From the NCBI GenBank assembly GCA_032173965.1, contig CM063283.1, forward strand, positions 81,222,743 through 81,286,742: 64,000 bases of DNA, in the 5' to 3' direction. Positions 1-14,520 of this stretch are shown one piece after another. The position numbers and the translations under genes are program-made. Under the pieces are notes generated by a model. That model was not told the DNA's origin. It was given only the letters and a program-made list of their open reading frames with translations, and made no database searches. Source of the stretch: Sitta carolinensis. Its lineage: Eukaryota > Chordata > Aves > Passeriformes > Sittidae. Numbering within the stretch: position 1 is the first letter of the stretch; each line of letters opens with the position of its first letter.

Positions 1-3000
1 TGGTGGTTGTGTATGTCTGCCTCAGTCTGTTCTCTGCAGCTTGGGAATGGGAATGGACCTACTTGGTGCTTTCCCTGCTGAATGGCTTCATGGACCCTTT
101 CCACAAGCTGCCACTTTTAAGCAGCCTTTTAAAACACACCATCTTCTGGTGCTAAAAATTAGTGATGTTTTTCCTTCAGTCCTTTTTAGCACCAGGTGAG
201 ATTTTATGTCACTGATGATATAAGAAGTATTCAGTCTCAAAGGGATGGTATAAACTTATGCTACCAGCTCTAAATTATTGTTTTACTGGAAAAATAGAGG
301 TTTTACTGACCCTTTTTATTTTTAAAACATTTTTTAAAAGAATTTCTCTTGCAGGTTTATTTCAGATTTTGCAGATTCATTTCATATAATATATTTTTTA
401 ATATCGTTTAGTCTTTGAGTTAAATAAAAACCAGCCTTCTACTGCAATGGATGCTATAAAAAGGAATATGTACTGATGTGTTCAAAGAGCAACTGAATCA
501 GACACATAAAATGAGAGAAAATGAGAGGAAAAAAGGAAAACAGATAAGAGCATGATAGGAGGAAAAAAACCCCATGAATTCCACATTTCATGTTCCATTT
601 TCTTTTCAAATAGTCATAGTTTTTAATTTAGTTTTAAATTTAATCCAAAATAGACAGATAAGAAACTAACATGCACGTTAATAAGCCCAACAAAATGGAG
701 AGATACTGAAGGCTGAGAGGAAAGAGAGACCACGGAGAAAGCCAACACAAGGAGTAGACAAGGATGTAGAAGCATGTGAAGACAGAGAGAAAGAAGAATC
801 TGCAAAAAGCTTTCTGCCACATAAACTTGAAGGAGCATAAGACCATATCCAGAAACTATTATGTGTAGGGGATGACTGTTTATTTAATGTTCATGTTAAG
901 CAGACTTTTGAGTAGATGGCTCCTGAATAAAAAATTGGAGTCACTCGATAGTTCAGGATTTCATTTTTGGAAGTCGCATTTATTACACTAAGGTGCTAGA
1001 GAAACTCTCAGAGAGTCACGTCCCAGTCAACACTGACACAGCTTTCACAGCTGTACCTGCTTACAAGGAGCAGCTGGGCCAGCACAATGCACACAAGCCT
1101 TGTTTAAGCCCCAGGCAGGAGGTGTGAGGGTACAGGCTTTATTTTAGACTTCAGCTTGCATATTCCCCTCTAATGCTCCATCAAGGAAAATTGTGTGTTT
1201 TCCTTTCCATTCTGTATACTTAACTTTCCTTGTCTTCTCTGAAGATCTTCCAAAGTGTTCAGCATTCCTGGCACCTTAATATTTCCAGTCTTTTCCCTTC
1301 CTCTTTTCCTCACTCATTCTCTCCTTTCCTGACTCTCTCTCTTTTTCCATCACTTAAAAAAAAAGAAAAATACAGAATGGAAAATAAAGCTTTGTAACAT
1401 GTATCTGGCTGTTTCATATTATGTTTAAGATGGTACTCGTGTACTGAACTCACAGGAGTTGCTTTGCGTTCTGTGGTTTGCATACTGCAAGCCAGCATTA
1501 AATATCAAAGGGAACAACCTGTAGATTTATTGTGCTTTTTAATTTTCAATTTTAAAAATAACTCCAGATTAATGGTGCTTGTACAGTCAGAAAAAGTGCA
1601 CATTTTTTAAATGGAATGATGTGATTTGCTATTCTCCATATTTCATCCACTATGCTAATTTTTTTTAGTTTGTCTTTAGCTGACTTCTGAGATAGACACG
1701 TAAGCCTACTGCCTAACCAGGAAAAACAAGGTTCTTCATGGATTTTATGTAAGATTGGAAAACTACACATGGATGATATGGATTACATGATATCTTTTCT
1801 CTGGAAACTATTCTGTTAAATTAGTTTCAAAGCTGTCAAATTAAAAACCATGGATGACATGCTATGTCCAGTGGGTGTTTTTGTCCTAGGAAGAGGTATC
1901 ATGCTAGCCTTGGGAAAAGCCTGAAAGATAACTTCCATTATTATTCAACTGAAAAGCAGAAACGAGTGACACAATCATTAAGCTAATTTTTTTCAGAAGG
2001 TGATAAAATAGCTATTGATGTGTTTTCCTCTCTTCTTGTGTTTCTGCCCTCTTTATCTCAATGTCTCCTTGGCATCTTCATTCCCACTGAACTCTGTCCT
2101 TTCCCCAAACCTTCCTTCTCAAGTCCTATATGTGTTTCTAAATATTTCTGGCTTCGTTTTTTATATCTCAGAACTACAAATTCTGAGTTCGGCTGCCAAA
2201 GGCAAGGCAGAAATAGGTATCAGTGGGCAGATACAGAAAGTTAAAGGCAGGAACTTAATCTCTACTTATCCATATGTGTATTTTCATCGTTGCCCCCAAC
2301 CAGTTCCTTGTCACTGTGGCTCTCTTTTGCCTTTGACATGGGAGCTTTTTAGTCATCCTTGCACAGACAAACTCAAAACATTTTCTCCTCTAGGTTAGTA
2401 AGGAAAGCCCCCGAGTTATGCTTTGAGGAAGGACATCCAATGCCTCCATCCATGGCATGGAAGTGCAGAGCTGCTCCCTGCTGTCTGGGGACTGGAGACT
2501 CACACTGCTCTATGTTTTATACAATAGAGGCTGAAAGGGCATTACAGATCACTGCTACTGAGGTTAGAAGCCCTGTTCATTCTTCCCCCTCTCTTTTGTG
2601 GCAGGTGCACTTGAAGTGCTTCTATTGGCATATGTTGACCCAATTCTCCAGGATTATTAAAATCTGGGAAGCTGTTTTAGTGGTTTTATGTTCATTCTGG
2701 ACATGTACAGCAAGCAGGTAGAAACCTGTGAAACCACACTGGAGTTTTAGGAAGATAGAATCAGAAAAAAACAAACATTAATATTACTTTTCCTTTCTTG
2801 ACTATTTTTTTCTTTTTAAGTTGGCCTGTATCCTTCCCTGCTAGGGGCCAAGTACTCATCAACTCCTTAAAAAGTGAACATTGAAAAAGATATATATAAT
2901 ATTATGGTCAGAAAAAAACTTGTCATTTATGCAGGACTAAGAAGAACTGTCGAGCATTCTGCACCTAACAGTTTGTATGATAATATTCAATAGATATGAC

Positions 3001-6000
3001 TCACAAAGCTACTTGATTGTTGCATCCACATATTTTTAATTGTTGTGGAGGGAGTATTATAGCCTTCTAAATAGTGGGGTTTAGGGCTGCAATTCCGTGT
3101 CTTCTTGAAACAACAATGAGGTTACAATTGACTTTAACCCAATCAGGGATTTTACCTCATCATTTCAAATGTACTGCCTTAATTAGAAGCTTGCCTCACA
3201 TTTATTGGGGAAGTGACAATTCTAGTAATTCATCTGGACAGTTACTCAGAGGTACCCCAAGACGGCCAGATTTTTGATCCTAGCTGGCCATAAATTTGTT
3301 CTGGGAGGTGAGTCTCATGGCTCTTCAAATCTGAATCACAATAAGTGTGCAGGCAGCTGCTATTCCCACCCATGTATGCACTTTCTACTAAAAGACCCAC
3401 AAACTAAATTTCTCTATTTCTTCAGTCAGTAAGAACTGTAATTCAGCTACATATTTTAAAATGAGTGCCTTGTAATATTTTTGTTTCCAATGAATTTACA
3501 GTTAATTGCAAGGATTATTTTGAAGGCTTCTAAACCCTTATTTAGCCTGTACTGTGCTGAAGAGTGGTATGATTTCTGTATATGCCAGAGTTCATATTTG
3601 TTAGTCAGTCTGACTGCTTAGAACACACTGCATAGCACTGGACTTCTCTGCAGGGAGAGTAGCCTGTAAAGGCTGGCTATTAACTGGTTTCAGTCACCTT
3701 TTGTCTACACATTGCCTGACGAGCATCTGGATTCTCGTGTGTTCCAAACAGCTTGCAGTTCCAGTGCAATGAGGCTGAACCAGGCTTTTCTTTATTAAGG
3801 ATGAAATCAAGCCAAAAATAGTATCTGTAACTGCTGTTTTCTTTTATTCATGGTAGTTCCAGGCAACAAATCAAAGATCTTAGTTGCATTACACTATACA
3901 CCCCTGTCCGCCATACTCACAGAGTTGCAGGCATTTTGCAGTCCTTCCTTTAATGAGCTTCTTATTCTGAAGAGGTCACCCTCTTCCAGAACGTTGTTTA
4001 TTTTTCTCTGCTCTGCAGGAACACCTTGCACGTATCTGCAATCATTCCCCTGTTAAGTGTTGTCTAATTGCGCACTTTTGCTCCATCTTTCAGGAAGCTC
4101 CTAATGATCCTCCCAAGCCTCTGTTAAGCTAAATATTTCTGTGTTGTCAGCAACTTTCACCACCTGTCTATCCAGCCTGCTTTACAGAATATTCCTGGCA
4201 CCTGGCACCTTGCACATGTTTGGGTATGAAGCAAATGAGCGACTGTTTCTCTGGAGAGTGCTCAGAACTGGCAGCAGGTAGAGGCAATGACTGCTCCAGG
4301 TGAACAGGACCATGAGTCAGCTCTAGAGTCAGGTGCATAGGGAAAGGTTCTCCTTGGGGCCCAAACAAGCCTGACAGTAAAAACCTGGGCTGGTTTTTTG
4401 TTTGGTTGTTTGGTTGGTTCTTTATCTAGTGATGTGTGTACAGAACAGCAAATGCTCAAATAAAACAAGCAAGCATGATTAGGAAATAGCCAGTGTCTTT
4501 GCCTCAAATCAACCCCATCTTATAAAAGCAGTTGTACTAACATCTGTGGAACTGAAGAATGAAGCTTACAGTTTGCAAAATCTAGAAGCTGAAGGCACCA
4601 AGAAGGTAGCACACTAGGATGCAAGCTGCTGCTGTGTAGCTTCTTTGGAAAGAGGTTATTTTATTCAGGAGTTCTGAATATTACCTGCCTCAGCGTGTGG
4701 GTGTCAAGTCTATTGAGAAGATGGAAGAGCATGTGGTTAGACACAGAGCAATGGGAATGCTGTGTTGACTGATCAGAAACCTTGTCTGGAAAGTGGGGCA
4801 AATTTCAAGTGAATGGAGCTAGGAAATATGTAGGAAAAAGTTGGATAAATTTGGAGGCTTTTTTTCCTTTTTTTGTTGGAGTAAGAAGAGTCATGGAAAC
4901 GTGAGCTGCTGGCAAGAACATCAGAAGGTTTTTTGTGAATACTGTGACATGTGCCTTTAACCTAGATATATTGAACTGAAACAGATGCAGGTACTAGCAT
5001 GAAGGTAGACAACTAGATAAACATAAGATTTTTGTGTTGCTTTTTCATGGCATAAAGGATTTTTTCAAAAAGGATTTTTTATCTCACAAGAGAGACTTTC
5101 AATTAACAGATCCAAGCCTAGGGATGCAATAATAATGGTGGAAGAGTTAGCAATAGTTGAGGGATTACTATGAAGTCAACTGCAACTGGAGAGTTGCTGG
5201 CTATATTGGACACATTAACTGTATACACACAGATCCTGCATGTTTTTAACATAATAAATAAAAAGCAGTCGGCATTGAATCTCCATATTCAGTTTCAAGA
5301 GTGATATAAATTGCTGATTAAATGGTCATTTCAGTATCCTGGCTCATTTTGTGAAAGTCTCAGAAAGCAGAGCAGTGTGGATGAGATACAGAAATTGTTT
5401 CTAAATATGAGCAAATGTTGGACTTTTTAATTACAGTCAGCTCAGCCTCTGAATTTATGAGTATGCTTTGTTCTTTGGACTTTCTTTTTTTCATGTGCTA
5501 TTTATCATTACAGTTAAGACCTAAAAGCTTCATTTCACTATGTGAGTATAGGGAGAATTATAAATTGAGACTTATTTTGGCTAGATATTAATCTTTTCTT
5601 ATGTAAGCCAAAAGTAAAACTCGTAAAGGAAGTAATATTTTGTATATTCTGTAACATGTCAGTAACAACTTGTCTTTGGGAATTTCAGCCTTTCCAAATT
5701 CAATTTTAGCACTTACATGGTTTACCTGTTTTAATTAAGATTTGGCAGGCATAAAAGAAGAAAAATCTATTTTATGAGCTGATATGATCTTAATTGAGAA
5801 TGCCTGGCTCTCATATTGTTATTGATCACTTATTTTTGTGAGTTATATCAAGGCACCCATGAGGAATATGTAATACTCCCCCATGGCAATATCTAGCAGA
5901 AGGAGCTGAGAGTGTTTTAACAAGGTGGTTTGAAGAAGCTCCAGAAACAGTATGTGATTTTGGAATCCTTGGTGGAGGCATTGGACAGCTTTCCAAACAC

Positions 6001-6595
6001 CTGGACTCCTTGATTCACCTGTAGGATAAGCTTTCCTGCCTAAGATGTTGCAGCATATTAATCATCTTTGCCATGTTTGAACAATTCTCTGTGGTATTGC
6101 TCCAGAACAAAGGTCCAAAGTTTTAATGCAGATCCCATAGAAACATTGTCCCATAAAAAGTATTCTTCCCTGCCTTGTTTCCTTCAGACATGCAGAAAGA
6201 CTTTGATGGGCAGGAGTCTGAAGGAAATGGGAAATAAGAGGCCTTAGAATGCTTTAGAACTTCTATGTCCTTATGTATTCCCCTCTAGTTGCAGCAGGAA
6301 AAGTACAGATGCTTACCTAAATAATGGTTTGTTTTTTAAATCAAATGCAGTTTCTGAGTAGAGCCTTTCAAAGTGTGCAGTTGTGATAAATCAGACAGAG
6401 GATGGGAGATATTAAAATAGGTGAAAGTGGGAGTTTAGCTGTTTTTGCTGTGCAGGAGGGTAAAGCAAAGCATGGGTAAAAAATACAGTGGTGTCAGTAA
6501 AATAGTTTAATAATAAATGCATGATTTGAAATGTTCATGAAATGTTTCCATTTTCATGTATGCTATAAGCAAACTAATAAGTCTCAAGATTATTT

Positions 6596-6610
6596 AAAAA
6601 AAAAAAAAAA
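6596..6610. repeat. A15 homopolymer
   Basis: Fifteen A residues follow GATTATTT. No transposon body is recognisable beside it. Confidence 0.9.
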
Positions 6611-8503
6611 TCATGCAATATACTGAAAAGGTTGAATCCAGTTAGATGCAAGATAAGATGGTCAGCCAACCTTTTCTTAGATCTTTATGGTAAGAGAAAG
6701 AGGCCCCAAGACTTCATCTGATGCAACTTAGGAAGAATATATCACACGCAGTATGAAGTGCTTATTACTTACTGTTATTAAAAAAAATTGCCTGCTGTTG
6801 CCAGGCCTAACTTTTGCTTTTGGAAGTGCCTAACTTATATTTTTGAATCGTGTCGTTCTTTCATCTCCAAGATCAAAGAGCCTTGGACCTATTTAGGAGT
6901 GTTTAGACTGTAATAGGCTCAGTTAAGGTGCCTGTTATATATACCTACAAATGTCATGATTTTGGTTGATACATCCATATGGCTTTCTGAGGCTGAGAAA
7001 TGTAATCTGGTCTCAATTGTTTCTGAAGAGCTATGTGCAAACAAAATGACCAAGAAGGTGCTTCTGACTGGTGGCATCTGCATCCCATATCAGGGTAAGA
7101 CAGGGCATGTATCAATGCCTACCTTTGTTTTTCCAGAGAGGAATTCTGGAAACTATGGACAGCTACTTAGTTCTGGATAACTAGGGTACATGCTCCCACC
7201 AAATTACTTGAATTAGAAGTGGTCATCAAGTCAAAACCATTAGAGACATTGGTGTCTTTTTAAATAATCCACAGGGGGTGGGACAAAATATGGTGAATGT
7301 ATGTTGTATGAAATATTGAGATTCTTGAATTTCTGATCAAGGTGATCAAGGGACAAAATCATATTTCAGCATTATGAGAGTTGGCAATTTCAAGAGATAG
7401 CAGTGTGGGTTTAGAGGGAGATATATATCCCAGAGGTTTGTTTGAGACATCTCATCCACCCTCCTGAATCAAAACCTCAGTTTCATCTGGTGTAAGACGT
7501 CATCTGGTATGAACAAGTTCTTCCAGATATGGGTTTAGGTATTTTTTTCTGAAGATGTCAGGAGACAGCGAGCATGTATCTCTTTCCTCATTCACATAGC
7601 AACAGATGCCTTTGTGAGGAAGGAACTCAGGCATACTTCACACATTTTTTATTCCATGAAAGAAGCAAAGTCTTTCATTACTCATCATGATATCCCCTTT
7701 AGAAACAGTCCCTTGGCATAGCTAATGTTGGGCAAGTTATGGTCAGTCTGTCTAACCTCATCTATGCTATTGCTTAAACTCAGAGACTTAGAAAGCCTTT
7801 GTGGACTGTGTTGAGTAACTTGTGGTCTTCTTACTTGCTGAAGTGTCTCTGAGGCATAGCTTGGGCAGTAAGAGTGTCTAAACCACCAGTGCCTGGGAGC
7901 TGACGGGAAGTGCTTGGGAAGCAACAGTAACTGGTGGGCTGGACAAGCCCTCCTCCTGCCCAGTTTCAGCAGCAATCCGTGTGAAAAGCGGCTCCGCTGA
8001 GTCGCTGTGGGTCGCACACATTTGGTGCAGTTGACTGTAGGACAAAACTCACCTGAACTGTCCCTGGGGAACTGGAGTGGCCTTTGGCAGGCCATGAAGG
8101 AATAAAGAAACCGACAGTTGGTGCTGCTGGTGAGGGAGATTTTGGGAGCTTGAACTCGGGCTCTTGTGGTCCTGTGTTGCATTCCCTGGCACTACGGAGC
8201 TCCTCACCAGTCTCAGCCATTTAAGAACTGGTTAAGTCCTTCAAGCTCTTTACCCAAACACCTTCACTTCTAACAGGAGAGAGACTGGCACATCTAAAAT
8301 GTGATTTCCTGCACCTTACACAGCTGTTTTAAGAATGGCACCTACGTGGCTAGATGGAGTTAGACAGCTGACATCTAGGCAAATCTAGCTAACTGATTGC
8401 CTCCTTTCTTTCTGAGCCTTTGTTTCCATGCATAATTCAATCCTTTACAGAAGGACAAGTGTTTGTTGGAATTAATGAAAGAACAAATTAAGGGCTCCTA
8501 GCA

Positions 8504-8597
<94 letters not shown>
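8504..8597. repeat. AT dinucleotide microsatellite
   Basis: An almost pure (AT)n run of about 94 bases with one G interruption near 8519 and a TATG-flavoured 3' end. Such a tract can extrude cruciforms, is length-polymorphic, and is hard to assemble exactly. Confidence 0.97.
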
Positions 8598-8599
<2 letters not shown>

Positions 8600-10619
8600 G
8601 TATTTCAATCTGCTAGAAAGCAACTTGTGTCTCCTCGTAGGAAAATTTATATACTTTCTTTTTAATATGAGACAAGGAAGAGTAATTTAACAAATAATAC
8701 ACCTACCACTTCCAGACAAACTCAAAACAGATGTATGCTAGGGTATCTGGCCTCAGTCCAGCAAAGCCATTAGATGTGGGAACCTTTAACAAAAGGAAAT
8801 CTACTTAGCTCCTCCTCCTTATGCTTTTTAAGGCATTGATCCTGTCTTGATCCATTCAGCCTATTGGGTTGGAGTGTTTGAGGACCCACGAGGGAAAAGC
8901 TACAACCTGGTACCAGGCTACCTTTAATAGCCACCCCCTGCCCTCACCCAAAACCAACCTGGCAGACTTTTTGGCATCCCTGAACCTACAGAGTCTTCCT
9001 TTTCTACAGTTTCTGTGTGTTGCATGCCAGCCCTCACCCGGTCCCTTCAGCCTGGCTGAAATTTGTATGGACTCAATATGTGTCAGCCAGGATTTGAGCC
9101 CAACCTAAACACAGCCAGAGCATGACCATTATTGATCACAGGCACAGAAGGGAAGGCTTAACCTTTGCAACACTAAGAGTTTGTTCTTCCACTAGTTTTG
9201 GTTTTACTTTGGAGGCCAGGGTGAACTTGGATCACTGAATGAAACACTAAAAGGCATGAAATAATTTGTGCTATTTATGCTATATATATGCTATTTATTT
9301 ATCTTAGATAAGGACCCATCAGAATTTTTCAATAAACTAGCCAGTTATAAATATTTGCAACAGGAATACATCACTGTGTTCAGGGATTTTTGTTCCTGAA
9401 TATCCTGGAATTACACAGTGCAGTTTTATATATTTATCTGTGTTTCTGATGAACAGTTCTATCTCCTCATGGGTCTTCTGCATTTAGCCAGTGGTGAAAC
9501 TCTTCTCTATGATATTGGTTGGTGCAAATGTACCAGGGTACATGATCTGTGAGTTAAAATATGCATTGAGTCTCCAAAAATTTATTTGATGGTTGTCCCT
9601 TAAGACCAAGCATGAACAACTGATATTTTTCCCTGTTTCAGTTCCTCTGCCTGTGTCTTGTTGTTTAAGCTAGAGTCCCAGTAGAATCTCTAGGCATCCA
9701 AACTGTCTTCTAGTGGTGTCAAATAGTGGCTATTCATCAATGAGATACTTTGCTGTGTAAGATTTCAGAGAAATTTATGTATGCTGAAAGGAAAATACAA
9801 AAAAATTATGAGTTACTTTTGCAATTGGTCTGTCCATCTACCTGTATGAATATTCCTAGTCATACCTTATGTGTGTTTGTGCATTTGCTTCATGAAGTGG
9901 GATTTTCCTTACTGCCCGAGGAAGAAGCTCTAACCTCTGTGAAAGACTTCTGGTGTGATGGCCACAGCTCCAGCATACAAGCCACATACACACCTCTAGA
10001 ACATGTAGAAACACACCTCTAGTACATGTACTATTGACATCTATACATGTTAGATACAGCTGTCAGTTCTGTAGCTTCCAAAAATGTAATTTCCAGGCTA
10101 GCACAATGCTGCAATTTGTCTGATGCCACGAGTAAAGGCCAAGTCTTCATTATCCGGAATGTTTTGTCTGTTCTGCAGAGATTTGCACAGTGCTGTGTCT
10201 GTACTTGCTGGTCAGGTGCCTGTGAGTAGCATCAGTGTAATGCAGATACGCCTTACCTTTCCCATTCCCTATTTCTTGGAGATGCTCCAAGCTCAAAGCA
10301 GTGTCATCTGCCCCTTCCATGAGCAGAGGACCCTTGGCAGATATGTTCCTTCCCGTGTAAAGACCACAGGCTTCCACCACCATGAATGCTATGAATAGTA
10401 CAGCTGAAGCCATGTTTAAGCCAGACAGAAAAATAAACCTCTCACAGTGGAAAAGGCTCTTCAGCATGATCCAGATTGCCTCAGTATAGTCCCTTGGGAC
10501 TATTTGTGCAGTGAGATACTCTTCACTCTTAACAGGAGTGACAAAATCTGGTTGAGTTAGTTCCCTAAAGTTGTAAATATAGAAATGGCCACAGAAACAC
10601 GTGCAGGGGCACAGAAGCC

Positions 10620-10641
10620 TTTTTTTTTTTTTTTTTTTTTT
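10620..10641. repeat. T22 homopolymer
   Basis: Twenty-two T residues, which would be a poly(A) tail on the minus strand with any body lying at higher coordinates. There is no AATAAA just before it on that strand, and no target duplication I can see, so a retrocopy is not shown. Confidence 0.9.
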
Positions 10642-11634
10642 CCCACTGTGATCTTTGCCAGTGAGGTCTCTCTCTCTCAGAGAGTCACTGCAGCAGTTCA
10701 AAGCTTCACTAGCTTTGCGGGTTGACAGGGGGAAACATTGCTGATCCAGCACAGAGAAGCAGGCAATTTGCTTCTGTAAAATTACACTTATCAAAGCTTT
10801 TGGGATTTCATGTAGGCATATCTGAATCATGTGTATATCAAGTGCTCTCAGTCATGAGATGAAGAGGGGGTCATATGAGGATGAGAAGCTCTTCAGACAG
10901 AGAGAGTAACCTTTGATGAAGTGCTCAGGCCACAGACAGGGAAGCTGTCTGCAGCTTGTGCAGTAATCTGGAAGTACTTATTGCCAGTTTTATTGTCTTT
11001 CATAGAGATTTGCAAAACACTGAATCCCAGAACACACATATCTGCATTGCCCCACAGGTGCTGTGCACCTGGTCACTGGTGTGGTAGGAAGATCCAGGCT
11101 TTTGTGCAAGGGACATTTCTTTGGCAGGATGGTTTTTTCTTCATCAGCTCTGTTGATTCTCAGGGAAGTCACTTCACTGATTGAAACCTCTCTGTGCCCA
11201 GTAAGTACTGTTAAGCAGTCAGGGGAAATCAGGCTGAGGTTTCCTCTGTGTGGAGAATTGGATACCCTTGGCATAATGCTTGAGACCACTGAGTCAGCCT
11301 TAACCAGGAGCTCTCACCCCCACGGCATGAACTAGCCATGGTAACCGTTGCAAGTGGAGCCGTAAGTAACAAAACTGCTGGTCAGATATGGGCATACAGT
11401 GCTGCTTTTAGCAGAATGAATGTGTTTCTCTGTGAGTTTCATTGTGTTACACTCATTTCACTCATTTTCCAGGAGCTGTTTGACCTTTCATTTGTGTGTG
11501 ATATGCATACAATGCAAAGAGGCTCCATCCGCAGCAACAAAATTTACTTCATTCTTTAGAAATACCTTTAGTGTAGGGAATTTTGTTTTTTGTTGTTGTT
11601 AACCTCACATAACTCTTCAGTTCTTTTCCCCTTC

Positions 11635-11635
<1 letters not shown>

Positions 11636-11665
<30 letters not shown>
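11636..11665. repeat. T30 homopolymer
   Basis: Thirty T residues after CCCCTTCG. No retroelement body is recognised on either side. Confidence 0.9.
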
Positions 11666-11667
<2 letters not shown>

Positions 11668-13279
11668 CTTTCAATGCCAGTTACAGATCCCAGATGTCAA
11701 ATAGCAGCAGCAGCTGGCTGTGTGACAGATCCCTTAGGCTGCAGCTGGGAGAACACTCCTGGACTTATTTTAGCTGTGTCATATAGATGGTATGCAGATG
11801 ATTTCTCTGAGCTGTCATGCTTTTCAAATGCCTCTAGCTTCTTTTCCTCCTTTTATTCTCTTAATACACAGAGCCTGGAAATTCAGCCTTGGAAAAATCT
11901 TGCATGTATTGTGTGCAAGGTCTGTGGAGCCAAAGGATAGCCTATCTGTGCATTATTCCTTTTACATAACTAAATTATTCAATTAATAAATACCCAATAT
12001 TCCTAATTCCTAAAACTCTATTAGTTTAGGGTTGACTATGCCCTTCAATACTCTGAATTTGTGACAACAGCACTCTTGTATGATGATGAAAGGAGAAATG
12101 TTAATTCAGGAAGTCTGATCTCTCTTGAAAATTATGTACTCAGTGTCCACATTGGTTGAATAGTATTTTTTGTACTTTTCTCTTCATTAAGTCAATGTGA
12201 ATAGATTGATTGAATGTTAATGATGGAACAGAGCTTCACATTTCAACAGAAGAAAGAAGCAGAATTAAAAATAGATTTTCAGTAGAAGTACAAATACACA
12301 ATTTGCTGTATTATCTACAAAGAAGAGTTACCTCACTATATATTTTTAAGCTCATCTGTCCTGGTGAATTTTCTTTAGTAGTTTGCTGTACATTCCTTTT
12401 AACTAAATCATTTTTGTAATGTGTTGTTACTCTGCCTAACAGTAATGCAATCATAACAATTGTATGGTTTTCCTTTAAACTGCAGTGTGTGTTTTGTAAA
12501 AGTAGTATAGTTGGAAAGATAAGCACAATTCTGATTAAACTTTAGCACCCTTACTCTAAGTCAATAATACCTAGAGAGCTGAATTATTTCATCACAGATT
12601 ATTGGAACATATGCTAAAAACTTCAAGGCAATATTTCAAATATAATTTTCTAATAATTTCCCTCTCCAGTACGGTCAAGTGTATTAGTCAACTCAAAACA
12701 GTTTGTTCTAGAAACAGAAGTGCTCATTAACTAAGCCACCATTTTTCCCCCTTTGGGCAAAATCCAGAAAATAGATTTCACCAAGTGGGCTTTCTCTAAA
12801 TTATTTAATCACTTCTGTGCTCTATTTTATCTCGCATTTCTTTCCTCTAAACATTACTGGCAGCTAATGAAGGTGGTTGTAGATACAAGAGAACACTTCC
12901 CATTGCACCTTTCAGAAATTACTGCTTTTGCTTGCAGACACAATGCAGAACCCACTGAAGCTCTGAAAAAATGCAGAAGTGCCATGCAAAAGCAGTTATA
13001 AGCCAATAAAATCTGCAGCACCAACGAAGGCAATTCCATGATAATTTATTTTAAACCTAAAGACATTGTATGTGTTTCTTCTTTATAGCCACTCATTTAT
13101 GTTTTGTGCATTACTTTTGAGTGGGGTGTAATACAGCCTACACCTATGTGGCTTCCTGTATCTACTTCTGTATAATTCTAGTTCATCTTGATGCTTCCAA
13201 GTCACAACCTTCATCTTCCTAGAGACCCCCTCATATTGTCAGTTTCTTTTTGAAACCGGGCAGAAACAGCAATTAGTTT

Positions 13280-14520
13280 AGTGGTTTCAGTTTGCCAATT
13301 TGAAATTTCTCAATCAAGAGCAAATCAGGCTTAAAAGTAATAAAAACTTTATTAACTAACCCTAAAAGGAAAAAAAAACAACAAAAAACACCAAGAATCA
13401 GAATGAAGCCTTTAAAACACTTCTCCTCACCCCACCAACTGTTCACTTTCTCACAACATATAAAGACAAAAACCTGGGATTCTCAGTCAATTTACTACTC
13501 CTAATGATTGTTTCTCAATTCACCAAGGAGAGAGGAGTGAGAGGAGTCTCTCTTGAATACCATAGAGATTTTCCACAAGATACCAGTTCTCTTGCTTTCA
13601 CACTTCAGGAATGGCCCTCCCGGGGAAGAAAATTTGCCATTTTTAAGCCCCTCCCATGAGATAGCCTTCTACAGCTGGTCATGGGCCGTATCAACTTATT
13701 AGAGTACTTTATTAAGGATGTTTTTTTTCTAGTATAAAACAAGAGTTCTCTTCATATATGTCATCTTCATCTCAAGAAACAGAGGTCATCTTTTTTCACT
13801 AGACAGAGGGCATCATATCTGTCTTTCTCGGTCTTCCTCTGTTCAAATTTCTCCATTAGATACAATTACATCAACTCACAGCTATGACTAGAATTTTGCA
13901 TCTCCCTAAAAGTATTTCATATGTTACAGGGTATTTAGTCTATTCTTTATGGCTTTACAAGAGCAGTCCAGCCTGAAACTGGGCAACTCCTTCAATCTTC
14001 CTTCCAGCCTAGGATTCTTCTCTGTCTCTTCTGACATTACCTCTCACACTGTGTCTCTTTATATCTCATTCGGTCTCCTCTTTCTCTTATTCAGGTAGGA
14101 TTCATGCTTTGGAAGTTTCATCTGGTCAGGAAAGAATTGATATTTTCACTGGGGGCTTGCAGAGTCTTCCCTTGGTCTCAGCTGCATGGTGTCCGCGGCT
14201 CTGGGACAGCCCCTCGGCCACTGCTGCTGCACTAAGGAGTTTCTTCAGCGGCCACTCTAGGAAGGCTGATGTCCTTTCCTGCCCCAGCCTGGGAGCCGCC
14301 GGCACCCGGCAGCCTCCTGGGCAGGGTCCCGGCCCCGCGGCAGAGTACCCCCTCTGTACCCACACTGGAAGAGTAAGGAACACTCCCAGGCTTTGTTTCA
14401 TCTTGAAATGTAATATTCACAGAGATAAAATGCCTTCCAATTGGTCCAATAAGGTGCCACTCTCAAGGCCAGCCAGCTCACTTCCACGGGGCTGGTCAAA
14501 CTAACACGCGGACGTTGCAA
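13280..14520 (-). mobile_element. Candidate minus-strand LTR, possibly ERVL-like
   Basis: Read on the minus strand, a GC-rich upstream part (14170-14350) leads into GGCTTAAAAATGG (TATA-like, 13640-13646). About 290 bp later comes GTTAATAAAG (AATAAA at 13348-13353), preceded by T-rich sequence and CTTTTAGGGTTAG. This has the look of LTRs with a long R region. The composition also changes from the AT-rich flanks to GC-rich in the middle. I could not fix the ends or a target duplication, and no retroviral protein is encoded beside it. The family suggestion is from general style only. Confidence 0.35.
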
